Part shown: positions 23,887 to 35,130 of the stretch, in pieces
How positions within the stretch are numbered: the stretch's first letter is position 1
Layout of the letters: the number at the start of each line of letters is the position of its first letter
Assembly (NCBI GenBank): GCA_035650475.1
Contig: DASRHP010000009.1
Span: 734,545 to 798,544 of the forward strand
Length of the DNA stretch: 64,000 nucleotides
Direction of reading: 5' to 3'
From: Candidatus Binataceae bacterium
Lineage (GTDB): Bacteria; Desulfobacterota; Binatia; Binatales; Binataceae
Translations under genes and position numbers: made by a program
Notes under the pieces: generated by a model
Told to the model about the DNA's origin: nothing
The model's input: only the letters and a program-made list of their open reading frames with translations
Database searches by the model: none

Positions 23887-26220
23887 TTAGCCCTTCCTTG
23901 CCGCACGGACCGCGCGCCAGATCTTCTCCGGCGTAAGCGGCATGTCGAGATGGGTGATGCCGAACGGGCGCAGCGCGTCGAGCACCGCGTTGACCATGCA
24001 CGGCGTCGAGCCGATGGTGCCCGCCTCGCCGACGCCCTTGGCGCCGAGCGGATTGAGCGGCGACGGCGTTACCGTCGAGGACAGTTCGTAGTGCGGCAGC
24101 ATGTCGGCCTTGGGCACCGCGTAATCCATCAGGGTCGCGGTGAGCAGCTGGCCGCTTTCGTCGTACACCACCTGCTCGTAGAGCGCTTGCGCGATGCCTT
24201 GCGCGATGCCGCCGTGGACCTGGCCCTCCACCAGCAGCGGGCTTATCACCTTGCCGCAGTCGTCAACCGCCACGTAGCGCAGGAACTTGACCACGCCGGT
24301 TTCCGGATCGACCTCGACCACCGCAACGTGGGTGCCGAAGGGGAAGGTGCATCCGGTGGGCTCGAAAAACGCGTTTGCGTCGAGCCCGGGTTCGAGTCCC
24401 GGGATCGCCTGTTTCCAATCGTAGGCGGCGGTCACCACCTGCTGGAGCGGGATCGATTTGCCGGGGTCGCTGGCGAGGGCGACCGTGCGGTTGGCAAAAA
24501 TGAGCTGGTCGGGTGGCGCCTCCATCATGGTCGAGGCGATTTTCTTCATCTTGTCCTGCACCTTGCCCACCGCCATCATCAGCGCGGTGCCGCCGACTGA
24601 CAGACCGCGGCTGCCGAAGGTACCCACGCCATACTGCACGATCGCGGTGTCGCCGTGGACGACGTTGACGCCGTCGAGGTCGACCCCAAAGGCGTCGGCC
24701 ACGAGTTGAGCGAAGGTGGTCTCCTGGCCCTGGCCGTGGGGCGAAATCCCGGTCAGCACCGTGACCTTGCAGTCAGGCTCGACCCGCACGGTCGCGCTCT
24801 CCCATCCCTGGAACTTGGGCGGGAGCATCGCCGAGGGTCCGATTCCGCAGATCTCGACGTAGGACGAGATGCCGATTCCGATATAGCGGCCCTGCTTGCG
24901 CGCGGCTTCCTGCTCGGCGCGCAGCTTCTTGTAATCGACGATCTCCAGCGCCTTGTCGAGCGCCTGCCGGTAATCGCCCGAGTCGTACACGAGACCGGCG
25001 GCGGTGGTGGCGGGGAAGGCTTCCTTGGGGATGAAATTTTTGCGCCGCACTTCGGCCGGATCGAGCTTGAGCTCGGCGGCGACCATGTCCATCGTGCGTT
25101 CGGCGATGTAGCAGGCCTCGGGACGGCCCGCGCCGCGATAGGCGTCGGTCGCCATCTTGTTGGTGAACACCATAAGCTGTTCGAAGCCAAGCGCCGGAAT
25201 CTTGTAGCATCCCGTCATCATCAGCGCCGAGAAGCCAGGGATGGCGGGCGTCAGCAGCTGGAGGTAAGCGCCCATGTCGCAGATGAAGCGCCCCTTGATC
25301 CCCAGCACGGTGCCGTCGTTCTTGACCGGCACTTCGAGGTAGGTGATCTGATCGCGGCCATGGGTGGTGCCGGCGAGGTTCTCGCGCCGGCGCTCGATCC
25401 ACTTGACTGGTCGCTCGAGCTGCATCGACAGGTAAGCCGCCAGCGCCTCCTCGCCGTAGAAATTGAGCTTGCAGCCGAAGCCGCCGCCGACCTCGGGCGC
25501 GATCACGCGAATCCGATGCTCGCCGAGCTTGAGCGTCTCGGCCAGGCGCGAGCGCACCATATGCGGGATCTGGGTCGAGGTCCACAGGGTCAGGTAGCGC
25601 TGGCCGGCGTTCCACTGCGCGACCACGCCGCGCGGCTCCATCGGGATCGGCGCCAGGCGCTGGTTGACGATGCGGAAGCGGATGACCTTGTCCGCGTTGC
25701 GCATCGCGTCGTCTATCGCGGGTGACGGCACCTCCATCCTGAGCGAGACGTTGGTGCCGAACTCCTCGTGGAGGATCGGCGCGCCGTCGGCGATCGCCTT
25801 TTCGGGATCGACCACCGCGTCGAGCGGGTCGTAGTCGACCTCGATCAGATCGACCGCATCCTGCGCGCGATAGGCGTCGGTCGCGACCACCACCGCGACC
25901 GGCTCGCCGACGTAGCGCACCTTGCCGATTGCGAGCGCGGGGTGGAACGGGATGCGTTCGGCGGGTGCGACGCAGGGCAGGGGCCCGATCTTGTCCTTGA
26001 TGTCGTCGCCGGCGAGCGCGCAGACCACGCCGGGAGCGCTGCGCGCGGCCTTGAGATCGATCGCATTGATCTTCGCGTGCGCGTGCGGGCTGCGCAGGAT
26101 CACCGCCGTCAGCATTCCGGGCAGCCGCACGTCGTCGACGTAGGTGCCGAGGCCCTGGATGAGCCGCGGATCCTCGCGCCGCTTGATCCGTTCGCCCACG
26201 AATTTCGGGATGACCGCCAT
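23887..26220 (-). CDS. coxL: Molybdopterin-binding large subunit, form II CoxL-like
   Basis: The large subunit binds the Mo-molybdopterin cytosine dinucleotide cofactor. The 777-residue product starts MAVIPKFVGERIKRREDPRL after an AGGAG site. The active-site loop is AYRGAGR (residues 360-366), the form II signature, not the AYXCSFR loop of true form I CO dehydrogenase. The catalytic Glu is E732 in GVGEAG. The substrate is therefore uncertain: form II enzymes include weak CO oxidisers and aldehyde or purine hydroxylases. Gene order S-L-M also matches form II clusters. Confidence 0.93.
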   Translation of the reverse strand: MAVIPKFVGERIKRREDPRLIQGLGTYVDDVRLPGMLTAVILRSPHAHAKINAIDLKAARSAPGVVCALAGDDIKDKIGPLPCVAPAERIPFHPALAIGKVRYVGEPVAVVVATDAYRAQDAVDLIEVDYDPLDAVVDPEKAIADGAPILHEEFGTNVSLRMEVPSPAIDDAMRNADKVIRFRIVNQRLAPIPMEPRGVVAQWNAGQRYLTLWTSTQIPHMVRSRLAETLKLGEHRIRVIAPEVGGGFGCKLNFYGEEALAAYLSMQLERPVKWIERRRENLAGTTHGRDQITYLEVPVKNDGTVLGIKGRFICDMGAYLQLLTPAIPGFSALMMTGCYKIPALGFEQLMVFTNKMATDAYRGAGRPEACYIAERTMDMVAAELKLDPAEVRRKNFIPKEAFPATTAAGLVYDSGDYRQALDKALEIVDYKKLRAEQEAARKQGRYIGIGISSYVEICGIGPSAMLPPKFQGWESATVRVEPDCKVTVLTGISPHGQGQETTFAQLVADAFGVDLDGVNVVHGDTAIVQYGVGTFGSRGLSVGGTALMMAVGKVQDKMKKIASTMMEAPPDQLIFANRTVALASDPGKSIPLQQVVTAAYDWKQAIPGLEPGLDANAFFEPTGCTFPFGTHVAVVEVDPETGVVKFLRYVAVDDCGKVISPLLVEGQVHGGIAQGIAQALYEQVVYDESGQLLTATLMDYAVPKADMLPHYELSSTVTPSPLNPLGAKGVGEAGTIGSTPCMVNAVLDALRPFGITHLDMPLTPEKIWRAVRAARKG

Positions 26221-26304
26221 CGCCGTCTCCTTGATCGCTTTCGTCGTTGCGGTTTCAGGTCGCGCAGGCTCGCGATGCGCGCCGGTGCGCAAGTTCGCGC
26301 GGCC

Positions 26305-26781
26305 TCAGGCCGCCTTGCCCGCGCGCATCTTGTTGGCCGCGTACTGCACCGCCTTGATGATGTGCTGGTAGCCGGTGCATCGGCAGAGATTCCCCTCGAG
26401 CGCGTGGCGAATCTCAGCCTCGCTCGGGTTGGGGTTGCGGCTGAGTAGATCGACCGAGGCCATAATCATCCCGGGCGTGCAGTAGCCGCATTGCAGGCCG
26501 TGTTCCTCCCAGAAGCCCTCCTGCACCGGATGAAGCTTTCCGTCCCTGGCCAACCCCTCGACTGTGGTGACTTCGGCGCCGTCAGCCTGGACCGCGAGCA
26601 CCGTGCACGACTTGACCGCGTTGCCGTCGAGCAGCACGGTGCAGGCGCCGCACAGCGTGCTCTCGCATCCGACGTGGGTGCCGGTCAGGCCCGCGACGTC
26701 GCGCAGGTAGTGGACCAGCAGCATCCGCGGTTCGACCTCGTCCTCGCGCCGTTGTCCGTTCACCGTCAGCGTCAAGCGCAT
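26305..26781 (-). CDS. coxS: Molybdenum hydroxylase 2Fe-2S subunit (CoxS type)
   Basis: This small subunit carries two [2Fe-2S] clusters between the Mo and FAD sites. The plant-ferredoxin-type ligands are C39, C44, C47 and C59; the all-alpha domain ligands are C98, C101, C133 and C135. The 158-residue length is normal. The ATG follows GGGAG by about 7 bases. It is the first gene of the coxSLMG unit and diverges from clpB across a 165-bp gap. Confidence 0.95.
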   Translation of the reverse strand: MRLTLTVNGQRREDEVEPRMLLVHYLRDVAGLTGTHVGCESTLCGACTVLLDGNAVKSCTVLAVQADGAEVTTVEGLARDGKLHPVQEGFWEEHGLQCGYCTPGMIMASVDLLSRNPNPSEAEIRHALEGNLCRCTGYQHIIKAVQYAANKMRAGKAA

Positions 26782-26946
26782 CGTGCGTCTCCCGAGGGGT
26801 TTTGCTTTCTGTGCTTAGCAAATCGGACAAGACAGGGCCAAGCTGAGGAGCCGCAGGCCCCGGGCCGCCGCCAGTATGCCGCGCTTGCCGGTGTCAAGAA
26901 AGTGGTTAGCTTCAATAGTGAGGCCGAAAAAGGGCCCATTTCATTG

Positions 26947-29553
<2,607 letters not shown>

Positions 29554-29571
29554 GCGCGCGGCTGCGCAGTG

Positions 29572-29598
29572 GGGCGGGCCTTCGCGCCCGCCCTTTTT
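29572..29598 (+). terminator. Rho-independent terminator of clpB
   Basis: A perfect 8-bp GC stem (29572-29579 paired with 29586-29593) with a 6-base loop containing TTCG is followed directly by five T residues (29594-29598). It lies 18 bp after the clpB stop and is the clearest intrinsic terminator in the window. Confidence 0.9.
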
Positions 29599-29633
29599 GT
29601 GCCCGCGCCGCTAAGCCAGCTCGCGCCAGCAGG

Positions 29634-29816
29634 CTAGGCCATGCCTGTGGTCGAGGCGGAGCGTGCCTCTGGGGTCACGAACGCGCGATAAATTCCCTGG
29701 GTGAATAGCCAGCCCATTTCGGTCGCGCGCGCGACGCGCGCCAGGCCCTCGGCGCACAGCTCGGGCGTCATCGCGTACTTGTCCACGAGCTGGTAGGCGC
29801 GCTCGGAGTAGCTTTG
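29634..29816 (-). pseudogene. Remnant of an unidentified gene (C-terminal fragment)
   Basis: The 313 bp between clpB and the next gene hold the terminator and this fragment. One minus-strand frame is open for 60 codons between a TAG at 29817-29819 and a TAG at 29634-29636. Its reading is protein-like, with strong GC third positions and helix-like segments (RAYQLVDKYAMTPELCAEGL, then TEMGWLFTQGIYRAFVTPEA). The only early Met is internal and no ribosome site precedes it. It looks like the 3' end of a decayed gene; a very short real gene starting at that Met is the alternative. The family was not recognised. Confidence 0.4.
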
Positions 29817-29866
29817 CTAAAGCAATTACACCGGGCGGGCTGTGTGTTACGGCCAGGCCTGTCGGT

Positions 29867-30292
29867 TCAAAATCCGAAGCCGATGCCGGGGCCGAAGCCG
29901 AAGGGAGGCATCATCATGTTTTCGCTGGCCTCCATGTTTTCTTCGGCCGCTTCCTCTTCTTCCCGAACCATCCTGTTCTGAAGACGAATGCCCGCGTAGC
30001 GCTGATACGCCTCCCGGTCTCCGAGGTACAGGCATTGACACCCGTAGGGGTCGGCAAGCCAATAACGCAGCGCGCCATCCTTGCCGGTGTAGTGCTTGAC
30101 CGATAGCGCTGGCAGGTTTTTGAGCGTCTGTATCTTCTCCGGGGTGTCGGCCGGATACTCCTTGAAGCCGGCGGCCACCAGCATCGGATCGAGCTCGTGC
30201 GCGCGCTGCTGCGGAGAAGGTTGCAGCAGCGCGCAGGAGCCGATCAGCATGGCCGCGGCCACGGTTGCGATAAGGAGGAATAGCCTGTACAC
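29867..30292 (-). CDS. Small predicted lipoprotein of unknown function
   Basis: The 141-residue product opens with a basic residue, a hydrophobic run and a lipobox-like IGSC at about residues 17-20, so export and lipid attachment at the Cys are likely. The middle part (ALRYWLADPYGCQCLYLGD) has a Cys-x-Cys. It is followed by an acidic stretch rich in Glu and Met and an unusual Phe/Gly tail ending FGFGPGIGFGF. The start codon is GTG. No family was recognised. It follows another small exported protein 50 bp upstream, and the two may be co-transcribed. Confidence 0.65.
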   Translation of the reverse strand: MYRLFLLIATVAAAMLIGSCALLQPSPQQRAHELDPMLVAAGFKEYPADTPEKIQTLKNLPALSVKHYTGKDGALRYWLADPYGCQCLYLGDREAYQRYAGIRLQNRMVREEEEAAEENMEASENMMMPPFGFGPGIGFGF

Positions 30293-30342
30293 GGGCGATC
30301 GCTCTCGAGGGATCGAGGCTCCGGCAAAGCGCTTAACCTATA

Positions 30343-30690
30343 TCACGGAACTCGCGGATTGTTCACGTTCTCGAAGGGGAACTCGCGCATGTCAACCCAG
30401 ACGTTATCGAGCTGCGCATTTGCGAGCCGGTAATTCTCGTGTTGCGCGGCATCTACGGCGAACCTGTACTCGGCATCCGCTCCCGGATTGTCAAAGGAGG
30501 ACCTACGCATCTCGTTCAGAAGCGACTTCGCGACCTTCAATCCCATCCGTACTTCCGCGGGGGTCGCGAACGTTGGCGCGTGACGCATCTGCTCGCGCTC
30601 GCTCGGGATAGGCGCCGCGTAAACGTTCGCGGCCAACAGCAGCGTCAACAAGCCCGCTGCCGTAGAGGTAACCTTCTTTGAAACAAGCAT
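30343..30690 (-). CDS. Small secreted protein of unknown function
   Basis: The ATG at 30690, 11 bases after AGGAGG, gives 115 residues. The N-terminus MLVSKKVTSTAAGLLTLLLAANVYAAP is a classical Sec signal peptide with cleavage expected after VYA. The mature part is hydrophilic, predicted helical and rich in Asn, Glu and Arg (MGLKVAKSLLNEMRRSSFDN, AAQHENYRLANAQLDNVW). No known domain was recognised. An in-frame start at 30717 would place the ribosome site inside the gene, so it was not used. Confidence 0.65.
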   Translation of the reverse strand: MLVSKKVTSTAAGLLTLLLAANVYAAPIPSEREQMRHAPTFATPAEVRMGLKVAKSLLNEMRRSSFDNPGADAEYRFAVDAAQHENYRLANAQLDNVWVDMREFPFENVNNPRVP

Positions 30691-30810
30691 GTCGTCACGA
30701 ACCTCCTTGGCTGTCACATATTTGGTCGGACGAGCGCCGCCAGCACTTTGTTCAACACAAATTATTGATGTGAGTGCGCCGCCGACCGGAGTCTGCGCCG
30801 TGGCGTGAGT

Positions 30811-33264
30811 TCAGGTGACGATGCTCACGAGTTTGTCGGGGACGTAGATGACTTTCTTCGGAGGCTTGCCGCCGAGATGGCGCGCGACGGCTGCGCTCTT
30901 AAGCGCCATCCCGCGCACCTCGTCCTCGGACGTGCCCACACCAACGGTCAGACGGTCGCGTACCTTGCCGTTGACCTGCACCACCACCGTGACCGTCTCG
31001 TCGCGCGCGAGCTCGTCGGAGAATTTTGGCCACGGTTCGAGATGGACGGAGGTCGTGTGGCCGAGCGCGCGCCACAGTTCCTCGGCGATATGCGGCGCCA
31101 TCGGCGCCAACATCACGACGTACGTCTCGAAGGCGAAGCGCCCGGCCTCTTCGGGCGCGAGCTTGGCCAGGTAGTTGAGCTGATCCATCAGCGTGGCGAG
31201 CGCGGTGTTGAAGCGCAGCCGCTCGATATGGTCGGTGACGATGCGGATCGTCTTGTGCGCGCGGCGCATCGTCTCCACCTGCGGATTACCCTGGGGGCAT
31301 CCGGCCTCAACGAACCGGCGCATCGTGTTCCACACCCGCGCGAGGTAGCGCGCGGTGCCGACCACGCCCTCCTCATTCCAGTTGGTCGGCTCCTCGAACG
31401 GCCCCATGAAAAGTTCCCATAGCCGGAGCGCGTCGGCGCCGTACTTCTCTACCATCGCGTCGGGCGTGACCACGTTGCCCTTGCTCTTGGACATCTTCTG
31501 CCCGTCGGCGGCCCAGACCATTCCCTGGTTGCGCAAGACCTTAAACGGTTCGTTGAAGTTTATCAGCCCCGCGTCATACATCACCTTGGTCCACATCCGC
31601 GCGTACAGCAGATGCATCACTGCGTGCTCGGCGCCGCCGACGTAGAGGTCCACCGGCAGCCAGTAGTCGGCCATCGCGCGCTCGAACGGCGCGCGGTCGT
31701 AATGCGGCGAGACGAAACGCAGGTAGTACCACGACGAGCAGGCGAAGCCGTCGAGGGTGTCGGTCTCGCGCTCGGCCGGCCCGCCGCACTTTGGACAAGT
31801 CGTGTTTACGAATTCGGGCACGTTGGCCAGCGGCGAGCGGCCGGTGCCGGAGGGCTGGTAGTTCTTCATATCTGGCAGAACCACCGGCAGCTGTTCTTCG
31901 GGGACCGGCACGACTCCGTCGCGGGCGCAATAAACGATCGGGATCGGGCATCCCCAGTAGCGCTGGCGCGAGATCAGCCAGTCGCGCATCCGGTAGCTGA
32001 CCGTCGGGCGACCGATCCCGTGTTCCTCGGCGTACTTGCACACGGCGCGGATCGCGTCGGCCGTCTTCATCCCGTTGAGGTCGAGCTCGGCGTTGGCCGA
32101 GTTGATGTTGACCCCATGTTCGCTGAAAGCGCGATCGGCGGGCGCGGCACTGCCGTCGGCGGGCGCGGTGACCACCGGAATTTCGAGCCCGTACTTCTTG
32201 GCGAATTCAAAGTCGCGCTGGTCCTCGCCGGGCGCCGCCATGATCGCGCCCGTCCCGTACCCCATCAGGACGTAATCGGCGATCCAGATCGGGATCTCCT
32301 TGCCGCTGAACAGGTTGCGTGCGTACGCCCCGGTGAAGACGCCGGTCTTCTCTTTGACCGTCGAGAGCCGCTCGATCTCGCTCTGGCGGCGCGCCTGCGC
32401 GACGTACTCCTCCACCGTCGCGCGCTGCGCAGGCGTGGTGATCTCGGCGACCAGCGGATGCTCGGGCGCGAGCACCATGAACGATACGCCGAAGACCGTG
32501 TCGGGGCGGGTGGTGAAGAAGCGCACCTCCTTGCCCGGATGGCCTGCGACGGGAAAGGCGAGTTCGGCGCCCTCCGAGCGCCCCACCCAGTTGCGCTGCA
32601 TCAGCTTGATCGGCTCGGGCCAGTCGATCTGGTCGAGGTCGGCGAGCAGGCGATCGGCGTAGGCGGTGATTTTGAAGAACCACTGTTCGAGGTCTTTCTT
32701 GGTGACCGGGGTGTCGGTATGCCGCCAGCAGCATCCGTTGACCACCTGCTCGTTGGCCAGGATGGTGCGGCATTTCTCGCACCACCATTGCGAGCCGGTG
32801 GCGCGGTAGGCCAGCCCGCGCTTGTAGAACAGCAGAAAAAACCATTGGGTCCAGCGGTAGTACTCGGGAGTGGAAGAGTTAATCTCCCGCTTCCAGTCGT
32901 AGGCGCATCCGACTAACTTCAACTGACGCTTGAAGTTCGCCGCGTAGCGCGGAACCGTCTGTTTGGGATGGAGCCCCTTGAGCAAGGCGTCATTCTCGGC
33001 CGGCAGCCCGAAGGCGTCCCATCCCATCGCATGCAGGACGTTATAACCCGCCATCCGTTTGTAGCGCCCGATCAGATCACACGGGACATAGTTGTGCAGA
33101 TGGCCGACTGACAGTCCGTCGCCCGACGGATAGGGGAACATCTCGAGCACGTAGAACTTGGGCCGGCTGCGGTCCTCGCGCGTGTCGTAGAGGTCGGCGC
33201 GGTCCCATTCGGCCTGCCAGTAGGGCTCGATCTTCTTCGGGTCGTAGCGTTCGTCCATCGCCAT
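30811..33264 (-). CDS. leuS: Leucyl-tRNA synthetase
   Basis: LeuRS charges tRNA-Leu. The ATG at 33264 gives 817 residues starting MAMDERYDPKKIEPYWQAEW. Features are the PYPSGDG loop, the HIGH-equivalent SVGH at 52-55 (Ser replaces the usual first His), zinc-binding Cys pairs (CEKC; CPKCGG), an editing domain and KMSKS at 590-594. The C-terminal anticodon-binding and tRNA-docking regions are present to the end. The open frame continuing upstream of 33264 shows no homology. It is transcribed alone. Confidence 0.95.
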   Translation of the reverse strand: MAMDERYDPKKIEPYWQAEWDRADLYDTREDRSRPKFYVLEMFPYPSGDGLSVGHLHNYVPCDLIGRYKRMAGYNVLHAMGWDAFGLPAENDALLKGLHPKQTVPRYAANFKRQLKLVGCAYDWKREINSSTPEYYRWTQWFFLLFYKRGLAYRATGSQWWCEKCRTILANEQVVNGCCWRHTDTPVTKKDLEQWFFKITAYADRLLADLDQIDWPEPIKLMQRNWVGRSEGAELAFPVAGHPGKEVRFFTTRPDTVFGVSFMVLAPEHPLVAEITTPAQRATVEEYVAQARRQSEIERLSTVKEKTGVFTGAYARNLFSGKEIPIWIADYVLMGYGTGAIMAAPGEDQRDFEFAKKYGLEIPVVTAPADGSAAPADRAFSEHGVNINSANAELDLNGMKTADAIRAVCKYAEEHGIGRPTVSYRMRDWLISRQRYWGCPIPIVYCARDGVVPVPEEQLPVVLPDMKNYQPSGTGRSPLANVPEFVNTTCPKCGGPAERETDTLDGFACSSWYYLRFVSPHYDRAPFERAMADYWLPVDLYVGGAEHAVMHLLYARMWTKVMYDAGLINFNEPFKVLRNQGMVWAADGQKMSKSKGNVVTPDAMVEKYGADALRLWELFMGPFEEPTNWNEEGVVGTARYLARVWNTMRRFVEAGCPQGNPQVETMRRAHKTIRIVTDHIERLRFNTALATLMDQLNYLAKLAPEEAGRFAFETYVVMLAPMAPHIAEELWRALGHTTSVHLEPWPKFSDELARDETVTVVVQVNGKVRDRLTVGVGTSEDEVRGMALKSAAVARHLGGKPPKKVIYVPDKLVSIVT

Positions 33265-33411
33265 CGGCAATTCCACTCCGGTGGGGCTAACTCTAGCGCG
33301 CAACCCGCGGCTTTTCACCAATCCGGATTGCGCCTTGGCGCCGACTCTTGTCAGAGGGGCGCGCCGGCGCGACAATGGCGTTACGGTCGACAGCGGAGGG
33401 GCGCGCCGGAG

Positions 33412-33798
33412 ATGCAATCGCGCAAGGTGAATCAGGAAAGCCGCGGCAAGTGGCTCTCGCCGTGGAACTTCGTGGTGTTCGCGCTCGGCGCGGCGGTTGG
33501 CGCGACCCTCAGCCCCTTCTACGGACCCGCCTACGCGGTCTCGGGCATCATCGTTACCTGCTGGCTCGCCGCCCTGCTGCTCGTCGCCTTCGATCGCAGG
33601 ATCGTCGTGCCGCATGCCGGCTCGCTGAGACGGCGCGGCGGGCGCGCAATTTCGGGACTCGGTGGCAACGCGATAAGCGCGGCGGCGCATGAGCGGCGCT
33701 CCGCCGGTCGGGGCGCACCCTCAACCATCGAAGCGCGCCGCGCTCGTCTGCGGCCGATCATCGGCGGTAAGAGCGAACCCCCCTCGCGTGCATCGTAG
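33412..33798 (+). CDS. Small two-helix membrane protein of unknown function
   Basis: The ATG at 33412 after GGAGGGG gives 128 residues. Two hydrophobic segments are clear, WNFVVFALGAAVGATLSPFY (about residues 17-36) and a second from about 40 to 60 (SGIIVTCWLAALLLVAFD). A long Arg/Ala/Gly-rich cytosolic-type tail follows. The family was not recognised. It diverges from leuS and converges on the aminopeptidase gene. The tail has low information content, so the true end is uncertain only in the sense that it may be poorly conserved. Confidence 0.5.
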   Translation: MQSRKVNQESRGKWLSPWNFVVFALGAAVGATLSPFYGPAYAVSGIIVTCWLAALLLVAFDRRIVVPHAGSLRRRGGRAISGLGGNAISAAAHERRSAGRGAPSTIEARRARLRPIIGGKSEPPSRAS

Positions 33799-33890
33799 CG
33801 CCGGTTCTTTCTTTTCGCTCCACGCGAGCCTGCTGCGTGTCGCGGCGATCCTGCTTGCGGACAAGGCAAGAAGCGGTCGTCGGCCTCCCG

Positions 33891-35015
33891 CTATGGAAGC
33901 GGCGTCGGGGCGGTGGCGGAAAGCGGGATACTGCCCGGCGAGGTGGCGGCGCGCTGCGGACCGACGCGTGTGGCCAACCAAATAGCGTAGAAGGGATTCA
34001 CCCGGTCGGACTCGGCGAGTGCGATTATCGCCCTTACCGTCGCATTTAAGTCGCCGCGGTAGATCCGGTCCAGGGCGGCGAAGTTGTCGAGGTCGTGAAA
34101 ATAGATCAGATAATTGATCAGCACCGCGTTGTTGATCGCCACCTTGTCGAGATCGAAGCGCTCGAGCCCCGACAGTTGCGGCTTGAGCCGCGCGTAGTCG
34201 GCGTTGATTTCCGCAAAAATCGGCGCCCGGCGCTTGAGGATCTCCGCCTGCGGCAGCCCGCCCTCGTACAGCTTGCGCAGCCGCTCTGATTCGCGTGCAA
34301 GGAACCGGGCGAACTTCAGGTCGCTTTCGAGCACGCCGCGCGCCGCCTCGGCGTCGGCCGAATTCGCCCCCTCGGTCGCCTCGAAGAACTTCACCGCGCC
34401 CGCGCTGCCGACGTAGGTCGCCGCCGACTCGTCGAACCTCACGTCGCCGGCGAGGAAGTAGGTGCGATGGAACAACTCGTGGATTATCACGCCCGCGAGC
34501 TCGACCCGGTCCAGGCGCAGTAGGTTGGAGAGCAGCGGATCGTTGAAGAAGCCGAGGCTGGAGAAGGCGACCGCCGGACGCACCAGCGTATCGTACCCGC
34601 GCGCCTCCATTGCCGAGGCCTCGGCCTCGGCGTCGGCCTTGTCGAAGTAGCCGCGGTAGGGCACCTCGCCGACGATCGGGAACCACCAGGTGTAGGGTTG
34701 GAGCGAGTCGCGCGGCGCCGCCATCACGACCCATACGATTGCCCCCTTATCGACCTCCGAGATCGTTGCGTAAGCGCCGCCGACGTTGAGCCCCAGCCGC
34801 TGGCGCGCGAATTCGCGCACCGCCACCACCGTCTTGAGCCGCTCGCGCACGTCGGAGGAGAGATCGGCGCGGCTGAGCACGGCGTCGATGGGCTGGCGCC
34901 GCCACAGGATACGCACCTCCTCCCATGCCGCCCGCGCGACGTAGCCCGCGCCGCCGCATCCGCTCAGCCCCGCGGCGCCCACCGTCAGCATCGCGGCCAA
35001 TGCGATCGCACGCAT
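33891..35015 (-). CDS. Lipoprotein aminopeptidase (COG4324/PF10023 type)
   Basis: The start at 35015 yields 374 residues with a signal sequence and lipobox LSGC at about residues 16-19, so the protein is probably anchored on the periplasmic side of a membrane. The body matches the predicted aminopeptidase family: W-W-F-P-I-V-G-E-V-P-Y-R-G-Y-F, the zinc motif HELFH (179-183) and the downstream Glu motif DESAATYVG. Substrate unknown. An upstream in-frame Pro-rich stretch is excluded. It is followed by no visible terminator. Confidence 0.82.
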   Translation of the reverse strand: MRAIALAAMLTVGAAGLSGCGGAGYVARAAWEEVRILWRRQPIDAVLSRADLSSDVRERLKTVVAVREFARQRLGLNVGGAYATISEVDKGAIVWVVMAAPRDSLQPYTWWFPIVGEVPYRGYFDKADAEAEASAMEARGYDTLVRPAVAFSSLGFFNDPLLSNLLRLDRVELAGVIIHELFHRTYFLAGDVRFDESAATYVGSAGAVKFFEATEGANSADAEAARGVLESDLKFARFLARESERLRKLYEGGLPQAEILKRRAPIFAEINADYARLKPQLSGLERFDLDKVAINNAVLINYLIYFHDLDNFAALDRIYRGDLNATVRAIIALAESDRVNPFYAIWLATRVGPQRAATSPGSIPLSATAPTPLP

Positions 35016-35130
35016 GAGGTTCGGGGCGCGCCCTCGTGCCGAACCAGCGCGCGGCGGCGAAACCTCTGCCGGCGGCGATCGACGAGGAGGGGGGGCGGGG
35101 CGCATCGGAGGGCGGGTCGGCGCCGGCGGC

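Noticed and set aside
26910..26941. Heat-shock (sigma-32) promoter for clpB: CTTCAAT-17-GCCCATTT
   Set aside because: The match is fair, but transcription would start at about the clpB ATG (26947), leaving no leader. No CIRCE inverted repeat was found either.
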